A stretch of 64,000 nt of DNA, taken from Ilex aquifolium. Taxonomy: Eukaryota > Streptophyta > Magnoliopsida > Aquifoliales > Aquifoliaceae. The DNA is taken from the NCBI GenBank assembly GCA_951799425.1, contig OX637401.1, forward strand, positions 30,305,780-30,369,779, written 5' to 3'. The notes under the pieces were generated by a model. The model was given only the letters and a program-made list of their open reading frames with translations. It did no database searches and was not told the DNA's origin. The position numbers were made by a program, and so were the translations under genes. The first letter of the stretch is position 1; every line of letters starts with the position of its first letter. This document shows positions 10,004 through 22,693 of the stretch, one piece after another.

Positions 10004-12170
10004 AAAAGTCAAAATTCAACTGGGTCGTACGAGATGGTTCTATTATAGCATCCCTTCATCTCTTTTCCGAAATTTCTCTTTCTTGTATCCATATATTAGA
10101 AATCCCACTTTGTTTCTGGTATTTATTTGGAGTACATGGCCGATTTATTTTTTAATTATGTGTTGTGAATTAATTTCAGTTGATTTTTCAAATAAAGATT
10201 ATTTGGTTTGTTCATTGAAATTTTATTCAAAGAGAATGGAAAGCGGCTTCGAGAACCAGATGGTCTTAGATTCAACCATGGACGAATCTCTGATGGAGAG
10301 AGGATCTGGATATTTTGGATATCTATCTCATCATAACTACATAGTTTGATTATGAATCATTTCATTTTTCTTATTCCTATGTGTTTTAATTTTCAAATTC
10401 AAGTTTCTTATAATTGGGTTTCTTTTAATTTGGTATATTATGAATTTTTAGGTGCTCACATCACAAAATGAGATGCAAGATCATAGCACCTTGTTGTGAT
10501 GAGATATTCGCGTGAAGGCATTGCCATAATGAATCTAAGGTTAAGTTTTTTTTTTTGTTATAGAGTTAACAAAATTTCTTTTTATGCTATTTTCCTCTTT
10601 ATTGTTACTATGTTTAGTAGTGCATTATATTTGATTTTATTTGGATAAAACATCTAATTTTATTTAGCATTGAACATAATTCACTATAGTTAACTAAACT
10701 TCAGTGCATGATACTATTAAAAACGCACCTCTTCATCTTCTTTCTCTCTGTTTTTTATTACTAGAAATGCACCACTTCATCTCTCTATATCATCTTCTTA
10801 ACAACACATATGAAAAATGTTATAGGATTCTTGGTTCCTCTCAATACAATGATGTAGGTTTGACAATGAGTGGTTCTAGAAGAATTCTGAAATAGTTCAT
10901 GTACAGCGCACATATGTACCAACAAGTATATAAAGAATTTAAAATTTTCATTTTTTAAAACATTGATCTAAATATATCTATAAACATCTTGAAACACCTC
11001 AAAATATTTCACAACATTAGTGAAAACATGTTTGAAACATTTCGAAATACCTTGAAATATTGAAATTTTGATTGTATCGCTGATTCGTTTCGATCTTTTT
11101 AGAAATAAAAATGTTTTGAACGTTTCAAAACAATATTTTGTTCCTCAATAAAATATGGTTTGTTGTCAAATGTTGCTTTAACTAGAGCATAAAATGAAAT
11201 GTGTTCGACTCATTTATGTTAATAGTAAGCGTTTTGCTCTGTGTGTGTGTGTTTTGAGCGTGGAATGGACTTATTTTCACCACGGTTAAAATTCAACTAA
11301 ATAATATCAGTAATTGTTGGTTTTTAATTGTGGAGACATAATTTGAAAATTTATTGGCCCAACTAGTCTTTCTCAGAGCAAATTTATCAAATTACCGTTA
11401 ACAATTTAAATTACACATTTGAACCCGTTTGAAGTTGATTTTTTTTGGGTGCGAAACAAAGATTTGAAAAGTGAAATGAAAAAATCAAAGTTAAAAAAAC
11501 TCTTGACACTGTTTGGAGTATTTATGAAAAAAGTCGATTTTTTCTTGAAAATCCTTAGATAAATCCCATTTTTAAGCTTTTCTTTGTTGTTGATAAAACC
11601 TATTTTTTCCAAAGAGTTGATGAAAAAGCCGCCCAGTCGGATCATACTTCTTTTCCTCTGAAACCAAAAAAATTACGATTTTTAGTCAGTTCCAAACAAA
11701 TTCAATAACGATTAAAATTTATTCTAAAAAAAAAGTCGTCTAAAAATATCTTCTTTTTTGCACAGTTTCCAATGTTAATCAACGCAACCAATACACTCTC
11801 TAATAATATAAGGCGACCCCACTAACACACACACCTACCACTCCCTTCTCTTTGGCCTACTTTTCTCTTTTTCTATTTTAATTAAAAAAATAAATTATTA
11901 TTTAAAAAAATAAATATTATACAATTAATACTCAATTTTTTATATAATTTTTTTTTTTTTGGTCATTAATTTTTTATATAAGTGAGAAGGCTTAAATGCC
12001 GGGTAAACACCGGCCCATACCATACAACATTTACATAGATTTGCTACCAATCTTCTTCGGTAACCTCCACCAATCGTTTTGGATTCCACTTTGATAGAGC
12101 TCCTCGCTCAAAAGCCATGAAACACCTTACTCTCCCATCAACCACCACAAATTTTCTCTGATTCTTTACT
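10004..12170. other. Intergenic region between the NAD(P)-binding gene and DVR
   Basis: No supported gene. A 123-residue open frame at 9978-10349 starts inside a repeat and has no recognisable domain. A repeat of GAAACATTTCGAAATA-type motifs lies at 10960-11170 (also at 51625-51900). An AT-rich fold-back-like stretch, with TTTGGAGTATTTATG, lies at 11410-11720. The last 170 bases are DVR promoter and leader. Confidence 0.4.
10960..11170. repeat. GAAACATTTCGAAATA-rich interspersed repeat, copy 1
   Basis: Degenerate repetition of GAAACAT/TTTCGAAAT motifs, including CGCTGATTCGTTTCGATC near 11075. Collinear with 51625-51900, which has CACTGATTCGTTTCAGTC. No coding capacity. Confidence 0.5.
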
Positions 12171-12248
12171 TTGTCATGCCATGTTTCCTATACCAAACCC
12201 AATCTACTCTGGCCTAGTTGTTCAGTCTTGTTGAACTCAAAAGTAAAA

Positions 12249-13505
12249 ATGTCAGTTTTTGCCACCTTCAGTGGATTGACACTCAATTCACCAAGAAATC
12301 AAAGCTTCAAAAATCTGTTTTCTTCTCATTTCATCAATCCAATTCAGGTGAACTCAGTCCCTTATGCTCTTTCATTTCCTGTTCTGTACTTCTCAGAACC
12401 CTCTAAATTCAATAGCCAGAGACTCAAACCCATAACAGCTTCAACCACAGCAGCTGTTGAGTCCCCCAAAATTTCATTCAGGAACAAAAACCCAAAAGAT
12501 ATTAACATTTTGGTTGCGGGTTCAACTGGGTACATTGGAAAATTTGTAGTTAAAGAGCTAGTTAATAGAGGGTTTAATGTTATAGCCATTGCAAGAGAGA
12601 GGAGTGGCATTAGAGGTAAATATAGCAAAGAGGAAACCTTGGAACAGTTAAATGGGGCCAATGTGTGTTTTTCAGATGTGACCAAGTTGGATTCTTTGGA
12701 AAAAAGCTTGGAGAATTTAGGGATTTCCATTGATGTTGTTGTCTCTTGCCTTGCTAGCCGCAGTGGTGGTGTGAAAGATTCATGGAAAATTGATTATGAG
12801 GCCACAAAGAATAGTCTTGTTGCTGGTAAGAAGTTTGGGGCTTTTCATTTTGTGTTGCTATCTGCAATTTGTGTGCAAAAGCCCCTTCTTGAATTTCAGA
12901 GAGCAAAGTTGAAAATTGAGGCTGAATTGATGAAAGAAGCTAAAGAGGATGAGGGGTTTTCTTATAGTATTGTGAGGCCAACAGCATTCTTCAAGAGTTT
13001 GGGAGGACAGGTTGAATTGGTGAAAGATGGGAAGCCTTATGTGATGTTTGGGGATGGAAAGTTGTGTGCCTGTAAGCCGATTAGTGAGCCGGATTTGGCT
13101 TCCTTTATAGCAGATTGTGTGTTGAGTGAGGATAAGATTAACCAGGTTTTGCCAATTGGCGGGCCAGGTAAGGCTTTGACACCATTGGAGCAAGGGGAGA
13201 TACTGTTTAGAATTGTAGGAAAAGAACCCAAGTTTATAAAAGTGCCAATTGAGATAATGGATTTTGCTATTTGGGTTCTTGATTTTCTTGTTAAGATATT
13301 TCCTGCAATGGAAGATGCAGCTGAGTTTGGGAAGATTGGAAGGTATTATGCAGCTGAGAGTATGTTGGTTTTGGATGCTGAGACTGGAGAGTACAGTGCT
13401 GAGAAAACCCCGAGTTATGGGAAAGATAGGTTGGAAGAGTTCTTTGAGAGGGTGCTCAGAGAAGGAATGGCTGGTCAGGAACTGGGGGAGCAAACAATTT
13501 TCTAA
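12249..13505 (+). CDS. DVR: Divinyl chlorophyllide a 8-vinyl reductase, chloroplastic
   Basis: Single open frame of 418 residues, close to the 417 I recall for Arabidopsis DVR, which is also intronless. DVR reduces the 8-vinyl group of divinyl chlorophyll precursors with NADPH in the plastid, a late step of chlorophyll synthesis. Residues 1-80 are a Ser/Asn/Lys-rich transit-peptide-like region. The NAD(P)-binding loop [16 protein letters not shown] is at residues 89-104. Then come [13 protein letters not shown], the highly conserved [56 protein letters not shown], and a C-terminus [14 protein letters not shown]...[10 protein letters not shown]. An in-frame upstream ATG at 12171 would add 26 residues; I prefer 12249 because MSVFATFSG fits the family start and length. 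No damage is visible. Confidence 0.96.
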   Translation: MSVFATFSGLTLNSPRNQSFKNLFSSHFINPIQVNSVPYALSFPVLYFSEPSKFNSQRLKPITASTTAAVESPKISFRNKNPKDINILVAGSTGYIGKFVVKELVNRGFNVIAIARERSGIRGKYSKEETLEQLNGANVCFSDVTKLDSLEKSLENLGISIDVVVSCLASRSGGVKDSWKIDYEATKNSLVAGKKFGAFHFVLLSAICVQKPLLEFQRAKLKIEAELMKEAKEDEGFSYSIVRPTAFFKSLGGQVELVKDGKPYVMFGDGKLCACKPISEPDLASFIADCVLSEDKINQVLPIGGPGKALTPLEQGEILFRIVGKEPKFIKVPIEIMDFAIWVLDFLVKIFPAMEDAAEFGKIGRYYAAESMLVLDAETGEYSAEKTPSYGKDRLEEFFERVLREGMAGQELGEQTIF

Positions 13506-15460
13506 CTGTTAAAAACAGGGTTCCCGCCACTACAAGGTCTGGGGTGGATCAAATGTACGTAGCCTTAGCTCCACATGCAGAGAGGCTATTCTGAAAAAAG
13601 AACATTTGTAAATTCAAATGCACTATTGAACTAACCAATTTTGTTGCACAGTCCGAGGTATGCAGTCTTTTCTATTGTTATTTATCATTGAGTTGCAAAC
13701 CGATGCTTTTGTGAACATTTGCAGTCTTTGAAAATAAAATTGATGTTGTGAAATTCCTGGTGAACTTTGTAATCATGCAGTACATAGTTTCCCATGTTAT
13801 ATAAGCTACGTAGTTTCCCATGTTATATAAGCTACGTCCAGTCTATCTTATTTTGCTTGTTTTATGCCACTTGTTAGATTACAATATCTAAGTGCTTAGT
13901 ATAGTCAGTCTTCCCCATTTGGTAGTTTGCCAGGCAACTAAGTTTCTATCATCACCTGTGGACACTTTGCGTTAATTCCGCAGGTTATAGCTAACTTGGT
14001 GATGGATGATTAGCACAGACGAATCGTTCTTTTCCTTTCATTGATAATTCAAAGCCCAGATGGCGGAATGTGCTAGTTCAGCAGTTTTATGAAATTATTG
14101 TCAAATCCCTTATAGGTGGAGAGTTTGAGTACAATAGACGCTAGGCTTGATGTAAATATACACTCTTTTGTATGAATCTGATAACCTCACCAGCTTTACT
14201 AGACAAACTTTTAATTTTTGAATAACATTTTGCTAACATATGGTGTCTTTGTAGCTGCTCATCCCCTTTCCTAAGAAATTGAACTTCCTTAGCTAGTCTT
14301 GATAATAGAAGATCCTAAGCAATTTGCTTGGGGGTTATGCAGTGCAAAAATTTGTGGAATACCTTCTGTTTGGGGGGAGAGATAAAGAGTGCAATTTGTA
14401 CTGCGGGTTAACTGGTTAAAGATATAAGCGCATGCCCTGCACTGAAGACCTAGAGTACCAATGAAACATATGCAGCTTTTTGATGATTTATGGCACTGCA
14501 GCGCAACTTCTTATTTGAAGAAGAAGATCAATTAACTATATCTGGGGCAGGCTAGGCTTTATCCTTAGTCATCAATATAGTTGGCTGAGGTAGCATGCAT
14601 TCGATTATTGTTGTGACAAATTGCCATCTCCAAGCATAGTGTAGATAATAAATCCATTTTATGTAAGAGCTGCTGGTTTTGATTTTAATAGTAAAGGCTG
14701 TTACTTGGTTATAAACAATCTTTCACTTTTACTGCTAGTATAATTGATTGAATCTGGTTGAGGGTCGCTGGCATTACCTAGTTTTTTTCGTTAATATTCC
14801 ATCAATATGCAATGGCATGTTCTGTGGGTAGCTAATATGCAGCAGCTTAGAATGAGGAAAAAAACAATTGAGTATGCCACACCAATTGCCTTTCATTGTT
14901 ATTAAGCCTCCCCATCCCCCCCCCCCCCAAAAAAAAAAAAAGTACAATGCTTGTTTGCTATTCTTTGGTGAGATTGGCTATCTCTGTTCTGGGAAGAGCT
15001 TATTCTATACCCTGCTTTAATATGGTTCGATTTAAGCAGATCTCGTTGTGGTATCTCATTTTGGCTCACTCATTAGTCTAAACCCCCAGAATCCCCATAA
15101 CACATTCCTTGATGATTGGTTAACACTTACAGATTTGCTGCAATCACTGCCAGTGTAGACAAGCAGAGAGTGCCATGTAGTTCAGCAATGGCACGGGGTG
15201 AATTTTTTCTATGCTTTTTAACTCTACAAAGCCTTAAAATAACATCAAACGAACCTTAAAATCTCATATTAATGTACATTTCAATTTAAAGTACACATTA
15301 CATCATTGAATTTACATACAAATACAACACGAATCCAGTTCGAACTGGTCAAGAAACAATCACATATACACACAGAAAACAACATTTTCCCGCTCAGCAC
15401 AAACCGATTTGGAGCGAGGCATGGCTGGGTTCCAAATATCTGCCTGAACTAAAGAGATTT
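13506..15460. other. DVR 3' region and downstream intergenic DNA
   Basis: The DVR 3' UTR probably extends into 13506-13750 (AATAAAA near 13731). A direct duplication GCTACGTAGTTTCCCATGTTATATAA lies near 13785-13835 (two adjacent copies of about 30 bp). There is a C9A12 run at 14920-14941. No further gene is recognised. From about 15250 the sequence is probably the 3' UTR of the minus-strand CASP-like gene. Confidence 0.4.
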
Positions 15461-16365
15461 TCACTGGGGGATCTTCTTAGAAAGGGTGTAAACAGAGAGA
15501 AGAACCAGCAATACCAGAACAACTGAGGCAAACAGTGAGACTGCAATGGAGCCTGCAAGGTGTCGGCAGTATATATCATAGGTGTTACACACCTTACCCC
15601 AGCCGGCATGAGAGTTGCCTTTCAGACCTATATAACCTACTCCACCAGCTGCTCCGGTCGCCGAAGCTACAATCCCCAACAGCAGCTGCAACACATAAAC
15701 ATCATGGACCAGTTGCTATATTAGTGTTGTCAATGAGTCGTGTCATGTTGTGTGCTCCTAAACCGTGTAAATTATGTCGTGTCAAAAGTTAATTTTTATC
15801 TGGCCTATTTACAACTGTGTATAGTTGAGTGTATGTCGTGTATAAGTAATGTTTGCCGAGATTCAAATCGACCAATTCACTTGACTTGTCTTGTCTTGTG
15901 AATCCACTCGTTTATTACCTGAATCTATTAAGATTAAATTCAAACTTGCTAACTCCATGTTAGTTTCATATAGAGTAGTTGTCATTTTTATCTCTGGAAT
16001 TACATATGCAAAACCATATCCAGCCACAAAAGGATCAACTAACCGATTACTGAAGTTAGCTTTCAGGTAGAGCTGAGAATCGAGCTTAATTTTGCGAGCC
16101 TGTCGAGTTCTTTTTTTTAAACAACCCTAAACAAATTTTCAAGCTCAACTCGTTTAAAAAATATAAAGGAGTCGAGCCCAAAACAAGTTGAACCCGAACC
16201 AAGCCGAGTATCTCGACTATTTTACGTATAAACGAGTCGAACTTAAAAAATTGTTCAAGTTCGGCTCGTTTAAAAAACGAGTTGAACCCAAAAAGAGCTC
16301 AAAACAAGTTGTATGAAGGTTTGGTTCAATTATCTGCCCTACTTTCAAGCACCCATATGCCGGAC

Positions 16366-16396
<31 letters not shown>

Positions 16397-19300
16397 TAGT
16401 ATTAGCAGCAGGAAGAGTTGTATAGAGCTTACCACATCGAATATAACAATATGGACCAACAATTTTGCTGTGGAACCTGGCTTCAGGAGGGCTAAAAAAG
16501 ATAAAAATGCAGTTATGATGCTGTAAAAACCAGCGACAGAGAGTGCTGCTACGAAGTATCTGCACCATGGATAGTTCATTGAGTGTTAGCAAAAGCTGAA
16601 TAGAACTTACCAATCTAACAAACACACATGATGAGAATGTAAACAGATGAAGCAATATTTAACCAACTTGTATAACTCGAGAATGAAACTTAAATTTAAT
16701 CCGACTTGAAATTTCAACTTAAGAATTACACCTAAATTTCAATATAAATTGTGTAATCCAAGTTTAAAATTGTTGGAAAAATGAGATGCAAAAAGTAAGG
16801 TGAATGGCAGGGTGAGGCGCGGACTAGATCGCTCTCTTAAGACGATTTGTGCGCACGTATTCTATATTGAAATATGTATAAATATATATACAAATAATAT
16901 AGGTGTTTAATAGTCCGTAATTACTTCTATATTTAATTAGATAATAACTTGAAAAATATGACTGCTGGAATACTAGCCGTTGGAGCTTTTCGGGTTGTGG
17001 ACTAGGCCGAGTAGTGTGGTTCGTAGATTTTAGAAATCCGTAGCTCATCCGCTAGTCTCACTTTTGTACACGTGAAAGTCTCAAGGTCTCACTTTAACTT
17101 AAAAGCGAGATAACACTAACATATATATATATATATTCAAGTACTTTTAGATATTTAGTCGATGTGAGATTGAATTCCCACACATAAAAAACACTCTTTT
17201 AATACAAAAAATTAATCTTAAACAATACATGTGTTGAGAGATTCGGGTTGATACTTTAATAGATTGGGCTGAGTCACACGCTCTTTACCGTTATATGACT
17301 CAGCCACTCAAAAAAAAAAAAATTCAATGTAACAGTAACACTGCGTAATCATCGTCACCTAATATTACAACCCAATAAAAATATAATAAATAAAAAAATG
17401 AATTTCATACAATTTATTAATAATTATTCATCCATATAATACAAAATTATCCAATGTAAATACTCGAAATTTACTTTTTTTATTTAATTATTTTTTATTG
17501 ATTAGTGAGATGTGATGTCACCGTCATACTGAATATTTACTCCAATCCAATATCCTAACCAAATGGTTGGTTGTCTTCTCATTAGCTGTCACAAAATATC
17601 CTACTACATGTTATTATGTTGCTTTCATGAATAAGCTCTTTTCTCCTCCTCTTCTTCAATTTCATCGCTAAGCTTCTCTTTTGTTGGTATCTTGGTGCTG
17701 ATAAGGAGACCAAAGAAGAGAAAGTTTGTTGACTCAAGAACTTATTCGAATGAAATACAAGAAGAACTTTTGCATTGTGTGTTGTGTATGTCTCAGGTGA
17801 TGGCGGGTCTCATTCCTTATTATGGCGTCTTAATTATCTTTTTTAAACCCTGCACACCACTAACCAGAGCGTAGGAAGATGGATGACACGAGAATAATAT
17901 CAAGTGTGATCTTTTTCAATATATTTTTTTTTGTGAATTATTTATTGTGAATTCAAGTAAAACCCATTGAACCCAATGAATCTCTTAATTATTAATTTTA
18001 GATAATTTACCAAGAAGAAAAATTGAGAAAAAATAATTAGAGGGTCTGAATTCGAAAAATATTATTTATACTTAATTATGGTACCTAATTTAAAGATATA
18101 ATTAATGATAATTATTTTTATTAATATTGAAACCCACCACTAATTTAATCACTATAATAAATTAGATGAAGTAATTAAAACATATATTAGAATAGTTGCA
18201 TGATGACCAATTTTATATCAATCTTCAAGCTGTACAGTGTCTATACACCAACTTCAATTATGGTGGCTTACCAACTTCAATTATTGCAAAGCTCGTCTAA
18301 TATCTTTCAAATACTTCGAAGTTTAAACCCCATCCCTCCTGTCATGGGCCCTCTAGAATTTATCTAGATGGACCCAATTATAATATCAAAATAAATAAAT
18401 AAATTATTTTTTAATGTCTTACTTTTTTATTTTGCTCAATAAAAACATGACGTGTCTAAATTTTTTTTAATTTTATTATTTCTCTTTACTATATTATTTT
18501 GAAATGTAATGGGTATAAATAAATCAAACCATAATTCATGAATACAATTATACAAATCATTTTTTAAAAATATTAAAAAATTATTTTTGGGTACCATAAT
18601 CTTCCTCTAAGTTTTTTAGATTCAAGTTTAAATTATTTTTAAAACTTTTAGACACAAGTTCAATTAAACTTAAATTTATTTTTAAACCTCTAAATAAAAT
18701 TTTTAGATCAATGTTTAGTCATAAGGGTTTCAAAAAAATTTAAGACGCAAATTTGGTTAAGGACAATTTTTTCTTAAGGCCCCAAATAAATTTTTTGAAC
18801 CAATCGATATTCAATTAAGTCTAATTTTATTTTCAAGTCTGCAAATAAAATTTTCGGACCCATTTTTTTAATTAACCTCAATTTTGATATTTGACACCAA
18901 ATAAAATTTTCATACAATATTCAATCAAATTAATTTTTTTTTAAAGGAGCCTAAAAAATTTATAAGAAAACTTTAGGCCTGAGATCAATTGAAGCAAAAT
19001 GTTATTTTTACGACTTTTATAGTAATAGGAGATCTATTTATTTACTATGACATTATTCATGTCTAATTGGAACTCACCGCGTGTAATAAAATTATGTAAT
19101 TGTTTTATATATTTTTTTCAATCACTTTGATAAACTTAAAAATTATTTTATTGATGATTTTAATTGTTTAAAATTAAATTGAGTTTGTTAAGAACTTCTT
19201 TTTGTTGTCGACAACATAAACACCACTCGAGTGTCTAGTATTGAATTTAAAATTTATTATCTTACTATTTTATCAACTAGAATTCCTTGAAAGAATTTTA

Positions 19301-20299
19301 TCAATCTAAATAATATACAAAAAAACTGAGTGCAAAAAATTTTAAATTGTTATTTGGCATCTCATATAGTAACAAATTTTATATACTATAATAATAATAA
19401 TAATAATAAAAGGGTCTCATTCCAGGATTTCGTCTAGGAGTTTTGAAGAACTTGCTCCCTAATCACGCTCCGGTCTCAACATGGTAGGCCAAGGCCGTTG
19501 TTGGTCTTAATAGATTTGTTTGAGTAGTTGAGTCTTTGATCAGATCAAAAAGAGGATTAGTCGAGGTAAACATAAAATTTACCCAAACGCCCTGACTGTT
19601 AAATCCAAAAAAAAAAAAAAGTTGTACCACTTTTCATTTTTTCTTGTTTCATTTTAATCAACCCAAATTATTTGCCAAAAATTCCAGCCATCTCTCTCTC
19701 TCTCTCTCACACACACACCCCACTATATATATAGTGGGGTGTGTGTGTGTGTTTCATTCTGGAGGTGTCGGTTTATGTTACAACTCACAATTTACTGGAG
19801 TTTGGTGAATATTTAGTGAGTTTTATAGTATGGTTCAGCTTATGGTTACCAGAAAATCACAGGGGAAGAGCTGACCACAAAAAAAAGAAAAAGAAGTGAT
19901 ATGAATTGTACTATAGTTGATCACATATAGTTACTATATATATGCTAAGTTCTTGCATGTGATTACAACTTACATGAGCGCCGGAGAGTGATTGAACTTC
20001 GCCTGAAGCTTTGCCCGGAATGGTGGAATTGGTATTGGAGCCAATTCCGTTTGCTTACTAGTCACCATCACCACCACAGACACTACTGCCGCAGCAAACA
20101 GCAAGAACCTTAAAACCACATCAGCCACCACATAGTAGGCCGGAGGAGAAACAGGTGCCAGAGGTGGGGCTTCCGGTGGTGGAGCCCCCTTTTCTGGCTC
20201 CGGAGCCCGGGCTTCAGGTGGTGGAGCCGGCTTTTCCGGCCCTGCCACGTGGGCTTCTGGTGGTGGAACAATTTTTTCTGGCTCTGTTGTGGAAGCCAT
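15461..20299 (-). CDS. CASPL1D: CASP-like membrane protein, 1D type
   Basis: Three exons on the minus strand: 19974-20299, 16433-16559 and 15461-15685; the join gives 225 residues with matching phases (AT|A, then phase 0). CASP-like proteins are four-helix plasma-membrane proteins related to the Casparian strip scaffold. Helix 1 (about 57-80) carries the family Arg (R64) in [25 protein letters not shown]. Helix 2 follows [20 protein letters not shown]. Helix 3 carries the family Asp (D150) in [31 protein letters not shown], and helix 4 is near the C-terminus KKIPQ. Two Cys flank the second loop (CNTYDIYC). The N-terminus is unusually long and has three spaced PPPEA repeats in residues 11-45. 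Intron 1 is 3.4 kb and AT-rich. The start at 20299 was chosen because upstream in-frame sequence does not resemble the family. Confidence 0.9.
15720..16325. repeat. Decayed repeats in CASPL1D intron 2
   Basis: 15730-15960 is rich in GTCGTGT-type motifs, the same relic family as 830-1075. 16070-16325 is rich in GAGCTCAA/CTCGTTTAAAAA motifs with inverted ends (AGCTGAGAATCGAGC left, CAATTATCTGCCCT right), matching the hAT-like family at 20630-20915, 21212-21640 and 47261-47588. Confidence 0.5.
16375..16397. repeat. (CT)n(CA)n microsatellite
   Basis: CT repeats pass directly into CA repeats just inside CASPL1D intron 2, downstream of exon 2 in gene orientation. Confidence 0.9.
19395..19620 (+). 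mobile_element. SINE with GATTAGTCGAGG tail in CASPL1D intron 1
   Basis: Ends GGATTAGTCGAGGTAAAC...ACCCAAACGCCCTGACTGTTAAATCC followed by A14. The same tail is found at 32780-32855 and 34060-34125. It is preceded by an (AAT)n tract. Head boundary uncertain. Confidence 0.55.
19708..19749. repeat. Perfect 42-bp palindrome in CASPL1D intron 1
   Basis: Arms of 21 bp: (CA)n CCCCACTATAT followed by its exact complement ATATAGTGGGG (TG)n, centred between 19728 and 19729, next to a (TC)n tract. It can form a perfect hairpin with essentially no loop. Confidence 0.9.
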
Positions 20300-20629
20300 G
20301 GATGTTTTAGGTTGGTACTTGGTAGGCTTAAGTGTGAATGGTAAGTTTGTGGTAGATGCGGTTATGGGTGCATGAGAGGTATAGATATAGGAGGATTTTT
20401 GGGTAAGCCGGCGCAGGGGTTGGTTGGCATTCCCTCCACGCCACCAAGGGATTTTTTTGTTTGATAGGAAGATTGTTTTGTTCAATGTTATGAGTGGACA
20501 CTTGACTATGCTTAATTGAATAAAGGGTCACATTAATCTTAAATTAAAGATGTGATATATATGAAGTGGGTTTCCCAAATTTTCCTTTTTTTTTAAATTT
20601 TTTTTTTTTATATTGATAGATGACCTCCT

Positions 20630-20915
20630 GTGAATAAGTCTGATAATCGAGTCGAGACTATCAAACTTCTTTTTCTAAACGAACTTAAAAAATTGTTCAA
20701 ATTCAATTCGTTTAGAAAATAAGCCGAGCCCAAAAAAAGATAATCTTAAGTCGAGTCCGAGAAGCTTAATTATTTTACATATAAACGAACCGAGTTTTGC
20801 GAATTCGAACTTAACCTTTTTAGGCTCATTTTTCTAAACGAGTCTAAAAATTTATTCTAGCTCGAGTCAAATCCGAGTCAAGCCCAAATAGCTCCGCTCG
20901 ATTATTAGTCATACC
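20630..20915. mobile_element. hAT-like relic (CTGATAATCGAG ends)
   Basis: Left end TCTGATAATCGAGTCGAG and right end GCTCGATTATTAGTCATA are inverted. The body repeats AAACGAACCGAG-type phrases. Same family as 47261-47588, where an 8-bp target duplication and an empty site are visible. Confidence 0.55.
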
Positions 20916-21211
20916 CATGAATTCAAGTGAAATTCATTGTATATAAAATCGAGTCTCTTTTTTTTGGGTACAAATATATAACTAGATATCAATAATACAT
21001 TGTAGATCATTGAAGGATATGTGGGTCCGATAAATATGAATATTATACATATTTGGTTTATTGAGGACGGGTTGTGACACATCAAAAAGAATATTTTATT
21101 GTTATTTACACGTTAGATTCAACTTAGGAAAACAGTTTCAATTGTATATATCTCATTCTCTTTCAATTTTGTAGTGATGAAAATTTCGTGCATGATATAT
21201 GTGGTTGTAGG

Positions 21212-21640
21212 GCTGATAATCGAACCGAGTCTATCGAACTCGTTTTTCTAAATAATCTTAAAAAATTATTTAAATTCCGAGTAACTCAATTATTTTACAA
21301 ATAAACGAGTCAAACTTTGTGAGTTCCAATTGAACCTTTTAAAAACCTATGACACTTCTGCTTTTTAAGTAGAAGTGTTATAGTGTTCTCTGGTAAAAAA
21401 AAAAATAACGGCATGTGTGCTATCCAGGGTGGTGATGGGCTGGAGCTATCCCACATCGGATAGCCTTTGGGTGTGTGTTAGTTATAAGGACCTATGACAC
21501 TTTTGTTTTTTTAAGTAGAAGTGTTGTAGTGTTCTCTGGTCAAAAAAAAAAAAAACAAGTTGTGTCTGAATCGAGTAACTCAAGTCAAGCCCGAAACGAG
21601 CCAAACCCGAGTAGTTCTACTCAATTATCAACCCTAGTTT
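21212..21640. mobile_element. hAT-like relic carrying a nested promoter-plus-tail insertion
   Basis: Ends TAGGGCTGATAATCGA and TCAATTATCAACCCTA are inverted and belong to the same family as 20630-20915. The body is interrupted at about 21345-21555 by an unrelated segment (see next entry); family sequence resumes at GAATCGAGTAACTCAAG. Confidence 0.6.
21345..21555 (+). other. Duplicated 60-bp unit with an snRNA-like USE/TATA between the copies
   Basis: Two copies of a unit beginning ACCTATGACACTT and ending GTGTTCTCTGGT plus an A-run lie at 21345-21405 and 21490-21554. Each contains a short hairpin (ACACTT..AAGTGT). Between them is ATCCCACATCG (21448-21458), identical to the plant snRNA upstream element consensus RTCCCACATCG. 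It is followed after 23 nt by TTATAA (21482-21487). That spacing is the one used by plant Pol III-type snRNA promoters. Whether it is transcribed is unknown; the motif TCCCACATC also occurs in unrelated repeats. Confidence 0.5.
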
Positions 21641-22106
21641 GTAATTGTACTTTTAAAATCATTATGGTACTAGCTGATTAAATAAGGTTTTTTGATATAT
21701 TTGGTTGATTCCAAATGAGATTGGAAGCTTTGTATAAAATTAAAAAAGATACCAAGGATAGGATAATTATCTTAGCTGTCACTTTGTATTAAGGGCCCCA
21801 ACATGTGCTGTTTGAAGCGAAAGAGATGCAGTTGCCAGGATTAAGATTCTCTCAGTTAGGAGATTTTTTTTTTCTTTTAATTTTATATTTTTAATGGTAG
21901 GATCCACCATTAATATAAACCCATGGTATAGACTAATGATCTATGGGCTGATGATTGAAATTAGTAAAAATGGTAGAATTTTCTCATCGAAATAATTCAA
22001 CGATAGACGATTGAAATTAATAAAAATAAAAGAATCTTCAAATCTAGAAAATCTAAAGTTTGGATGGCGAGCATATTCTAGGGCTTATAGATTATGACGC
22101 TGTTGG

Positions 22107-22685
22107 TAGGGGTGCAACTTGGGCGGGCTAACCCGAATTTAAACCGAGCCCAACTCAAAAAAACAGGGTTTGGATTAGAATTTTTAATACTTAGGTTGGA
22201 CTTGGGCAAAAAAATTTCAACCCGAATTGAATTTGGGCAAGTCTCGGATTGAGACATCGGATTGTCGGGTTCAACCCGAATATACATAAATATATAAATA
22301 TATTTAACTAGAGTTAGTATTTATCTTTATTCTTCAGAGTCCAGATTTTCACTTCACTTCAAATCTTCACCTCTGCGCCTCCATCACTCTTAGATCTCTC
22401 TCTCACTCCTCCCTCTCTCTTCATTTGCGTCTCGCCCTTCATCTCAGATCACTTGAAAAAATTAAATTTACATTTTAAAAAATTAACCCGAATTAAGTAA
22501 CTCAAGGTCAACCCGATTTTAACCCAAAATAAACCCGAATTAAGTAACCAAAATTCAACCCAAATCCGCCTGAATTAAACTCGGATAGTACTCGGGTTAA
22601 GCACCTCGGGTTGAGGTAGGATTATAATTAGGGTCAGATTTGAAGATTATATAAACCCTCCCAACCCGTCCAAGTTGCACCCCTA
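22107..22685. mobile_element. Non-autonomous hAT element (TAGGGGTGCAAC ends)
   Basis: Perfect 12-bp ends TAGGGGTGCAAC and GTTGCACCCCTA, extending imperfectly through TTGGGCGGG. The flanking 8-mers GCTGTTGG and GTTGTCGG agree at six of eight positions, an old target duplication. Interior has ACCCGAATT repeats and a TC-rich tract. A relative is at 25445-26294. Confidence 0.75.
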
Positions 22686-22693
22686 GTTGTCGG

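Noticed and set aside
9978-10349. A 123-residue open frame
   Set aside because: Starts inside an interspersed repeat, has no recognisable domain and no gene-like neighbours.
12858-13493. A 211-residue antisense open frame
   Set aside because: It is the shadow of the DVR coding sequence; the sense strand gives a complete, well-known enzyme.
17692-17874. A 60-residue frame starting [11 protein letters not shown]
   Set aside because: Short, inside the first intron of the CASPL1D gene on the other strand, without supporting splice or domain evidence.
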